Shown: piece by piece, positions 62,505 through 64,000 of the stretch
Position numbering within the stretch: position 1 is the first letter of the stretch
How the letters are laid out: each line of letters starts with the position of its first letter
Source: Auanema rhodensis
Lineage: Eukaryota; Nematoda; Chromadorea; Rhabditida; Rhabditidae
DNA length: 64,000 bases
NCBI GenBank assembly: GCA_964057225.1
Contig: OZ059900.1
Span: forward strand, 196,501 to 260,500
Direction of reading: 5' to 3'
Notes under the pieces: model-generated
Database searches by the model: none
Seen by the model: the letters and a program-made list of their open reading frames with translations, nothing else
Told to the model about the DNA's origin: nothing
Position numbers and translations under genes: made by a program

Positions 62505-64000
62505 TTGAAGACTTTTGTTGTTATAGACAACAGAACTATGCTTTTGATCATATATATGAGCGATTTAGCCAAATTGGACTCAAAACTCGGAAATTTCAAA
62601 AATTCTTTCTATTTTCGACCTTTTTTGATCAAAATGAATAAATATCAGTGCAAACTTGTAAAAATAGACTTATTTCGTGTATTATGTGTTTGATTCTCGA
62701 ATCTTAACGAATATGATCAAAATTTACAAGTATTACAGATTTTGTACCAAAAATCGGTGAGTATATGGTGTTAAAGGCATAAAAACGACCATACTTAGTG
62801 TAGTAATGCTATTTGAGCGAAATTTAGTGATTTAAACATTATTAGTGTTTAATTAATGACTTTTGTTGTCATAGACAATAAAACTATGCTTCTGATCATA
62901 TATATGAGCGATTTAGCCAAATTAGACTCAAAACTCGTAAATTTCAAAAATTCTTTCTATTTTCGACCTTTTTTGATCAAAATGAATATATATCAGTGCA
63001 AGCTCATAAAAGTAGACTGATTTTGTGTATTGTATGTTTGATTCTCAAATCTTAACGAATATGATCAAAATTTACGAGTGTTACAGATTTTGTACCAAAA
63101 ATCGGTGAGTATATGGTGTTAAAGGCATAAAAACGACCATACTTAGTGTAGTAATGCTATTTGAGCGAAATTCAGTATTAAAACATCACTAGCGTTTAAT
63201 TGAAGACTTTTGTTGTTATAGACAACAGAACTATGCTTTTGATCATATATATGAGCGATTTAGCCAAATTGGACTCAAAACTCGGAAATTTCAAAAATTC
63301 TTTCTATTTTCGACCTTTTTTGATCAAAATGAATAAATATCAGTGCAAACTTGTAAAAATAGACTTATTTCGTGTATTATGTGTTTGATTCTCGAATCTT
63401 AACGAATATGATCAAAATTTACAAGTATTACAGATTTTGTACCAAAAATCGGTGAGTATATGGTGTTAAAGGCATAAAAACGACCATACTTAGTGTAGTA
63501 ATGCTATTTGAGCGAAATTTAGTGATTTAAACATTATTAGTGTTTAATTAATGACTTTTGTTGTCATAGACAATAAAACTATGCTTCTGATCATATATAT
63601 GAGCGATTTAGCCAAATTAGACTCAAAACTCGTAAATTTCAAAAATTCTTTCTATTTTCGACCTTTTTTGATCAAAATGAATATATATCAGTGCAAGCTC
63701 ATAAAAATAGACTGATTTTGTGTATTGTATGTTTGATTCTCAATTCTTAACGAATATGATCAAAATTTACGAGTATTACAGATTTTGTACCAAAAATCGG
63801 TGAGTATATGGTGTTAAAGGCATAAAAACGACCATACTTAGTGTAGTAATGCTATTTGAGCGAAATTCAGTATTAAAACATCACTAGCGTTTAATTGAAG
63901 ACTTTTGTTGTTATAGACAATAGAACTATGCTTTTGATCATATATATGAGCGATTTAGCCAAATTGGACTCAAAACTCGGAAATTTCAAAAATTCTTTCT
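62505..64000 (+). repeat. 2-mer higher-order repeat, 695-bp period (2.15 copies)
   Basis: The units at 62,505 and 63,200 both have gaagactttt with the rare gacaacagaact, seen otherwise only at about 48,640. Each is followed by a B-type unit. A third start at about 63,895 has gacaatagaact and is cut by the window end. Relative to 48,618 onwards one dimer has been duplicated. The array continues beyond the window. Confidence 0.87.

Larger units (their letters stand above)
1..64000. repeat. Satellite DNA array, ~347-bp monomer, fills the window
   Basis: Every part of the window is a copy of one AT-rich unit of 346-348 bp. The period is read directly from recurring landmarks: the unit beginning at 21,531 recurs at 21,878, and paired units recur every 695 bp. 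The 347/348 difference comes mostly from one 1-bp indel (tagtgattt versus cagtattt). Copies differ by point changes and rare 1-4 bp indels. No unique DNA interrupts the array, and there is no transposon, rRNA, tRNA or gene-like segment. Such arrays are typical of eukaryotic centromeric or heterochromatic satellites; that location is inference. The family is not one I can name. Confidence 0.98.
4671..64000 (+). repeat. Forward-oriented arm of the satellite array (~171 units)
   Basis: All units from here to the window end run in one direction with no further inversion. The arm is a mosaic of higher-order repeats with different multiplicities, annotated separately. No non-satellite sequence was seen. 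Confidence 0.97.

Noticed and set aside
12850-63388. Dozens of similar small proteins of 61-74 residues as a gene family
   Set aside because: They are the same frame of the tandem unit. Many start only at TTG or GTG and not ATG. The unit length is not a multiple of three. Independent stops occur (ttctagattcg at 39,001; ttctaatttcg at 49,415) and a 4-bp insertion shifts another copy at 56,737. There is no ribosome-binding, promoter or domain evidence, and all differences look like neutral satellite drift.
1-64000. CRISPR array or other spaced repeat
   Set aside because: Units are contiguous with no unique spacers, are about 347 bp long and all parts vary together.
1-64000. rDNA spacer, LTR retrotransposon or integrated virus
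   Set aside because: No rRNA-like, gag/pol-like or LTR-like segments are visible; the period is uniform and nothing interrupts it.
1-64000. Origin of replication or bacterial/plasmid sequence because of the AT-richness and GATC sites
   Set aside because: GATC sites belong to the two unit dyads and the tgatcaaa word and recur with the unit. Nothing else resembles a bacterial origin, and such an array is not bacterial in character.
1-64000. Assembly artefact as the cause of the large duplications
   Set aside because: Not excluded, but copies carry private differences (for example at 17,036, 19,272, 49,415, 51,584 and 56,737), which argues against simple collapse or duplication of identical contigs. 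Read evidence is needed to settle it.

Overview
The whole 64 kb is one AT-rich tandem satellite array. I found no protein-coding gene, RNA gene, transposon or unique sequence. The basic unit is about 347 bp (346-348) and about 29% G+C, counted on one representative unit, so the window holds roughly 184 copies. Both window ends lie inside repeats, so neither array edge is visible. A homogeneous megasatellite-like array of this kind indicates a eukaryotic nuclear chromosome, probably centromeric, pericentromeric or other constitutive heterochromatin. I do not recognise the family well enough to name the organism. Many differences between copies sit at CpG and look like 5-methylcytosine deamination (CG/CA/TG states at one site), which suggests a genome with cytosine methylation, such as a plant or a methylating animal.

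Layout. Bases 1 to about 4,661 carry about 13 units in reverse orientation. At 4,661-4,671 the array switches strand, making a very long, near-palindromic inverted repeat. A unit with a 24-bp net deletion lies about 125 bp before the switch. From 4,671 to the end all units run in the forward orientation.

The forward arm is a mosaic of higher-order repeats (HORs). A 4-mer of 1,389 bp recurs at 5.2-10.4 kb. A 7/8-mer duplication lies at 12.0-17.2 kb. A 24-mer segmental duplication of about 8,336 bp pairs 15.5-22.9 with 23.9-31.2 kb. A 2-mer of 695 bp runs from 30.2 to about 36 kb. A 9-mer of 3,126 bp covers 34.5-40.7 kb. A 30-unit offset of 10,414 bp links 35.7-43.8 with 46.1-54.2 kb. A 12-mer of 4,164 bp is in tandem at 50.1-58.4 kb, and 39.7-46.5 kb recurs at 54.3-61.1 kb. 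The 2-mer type returns at 62.5 kb. Islands of an older-looking sequence subtype, like that of the first 17 kb, sit inside a newer subtype at 40.6-44.5, 51.1-54.2 and 55.2-59.0 kb.

The short reading frames of 61-74 codons in many units are an accident of the repeat sequence. Many begin only at TTG or GTG, some copies carry independent nonsense changes, and the unit length is not a multiple of three. The most interesting features are the strand switch, the nested recent duplications with chimeric units at their edges, an invariant core with CpGs that are never lost, and two perfect 12-bp dyads per unit. All boundaries were read by eye and may be off by tens of bases.
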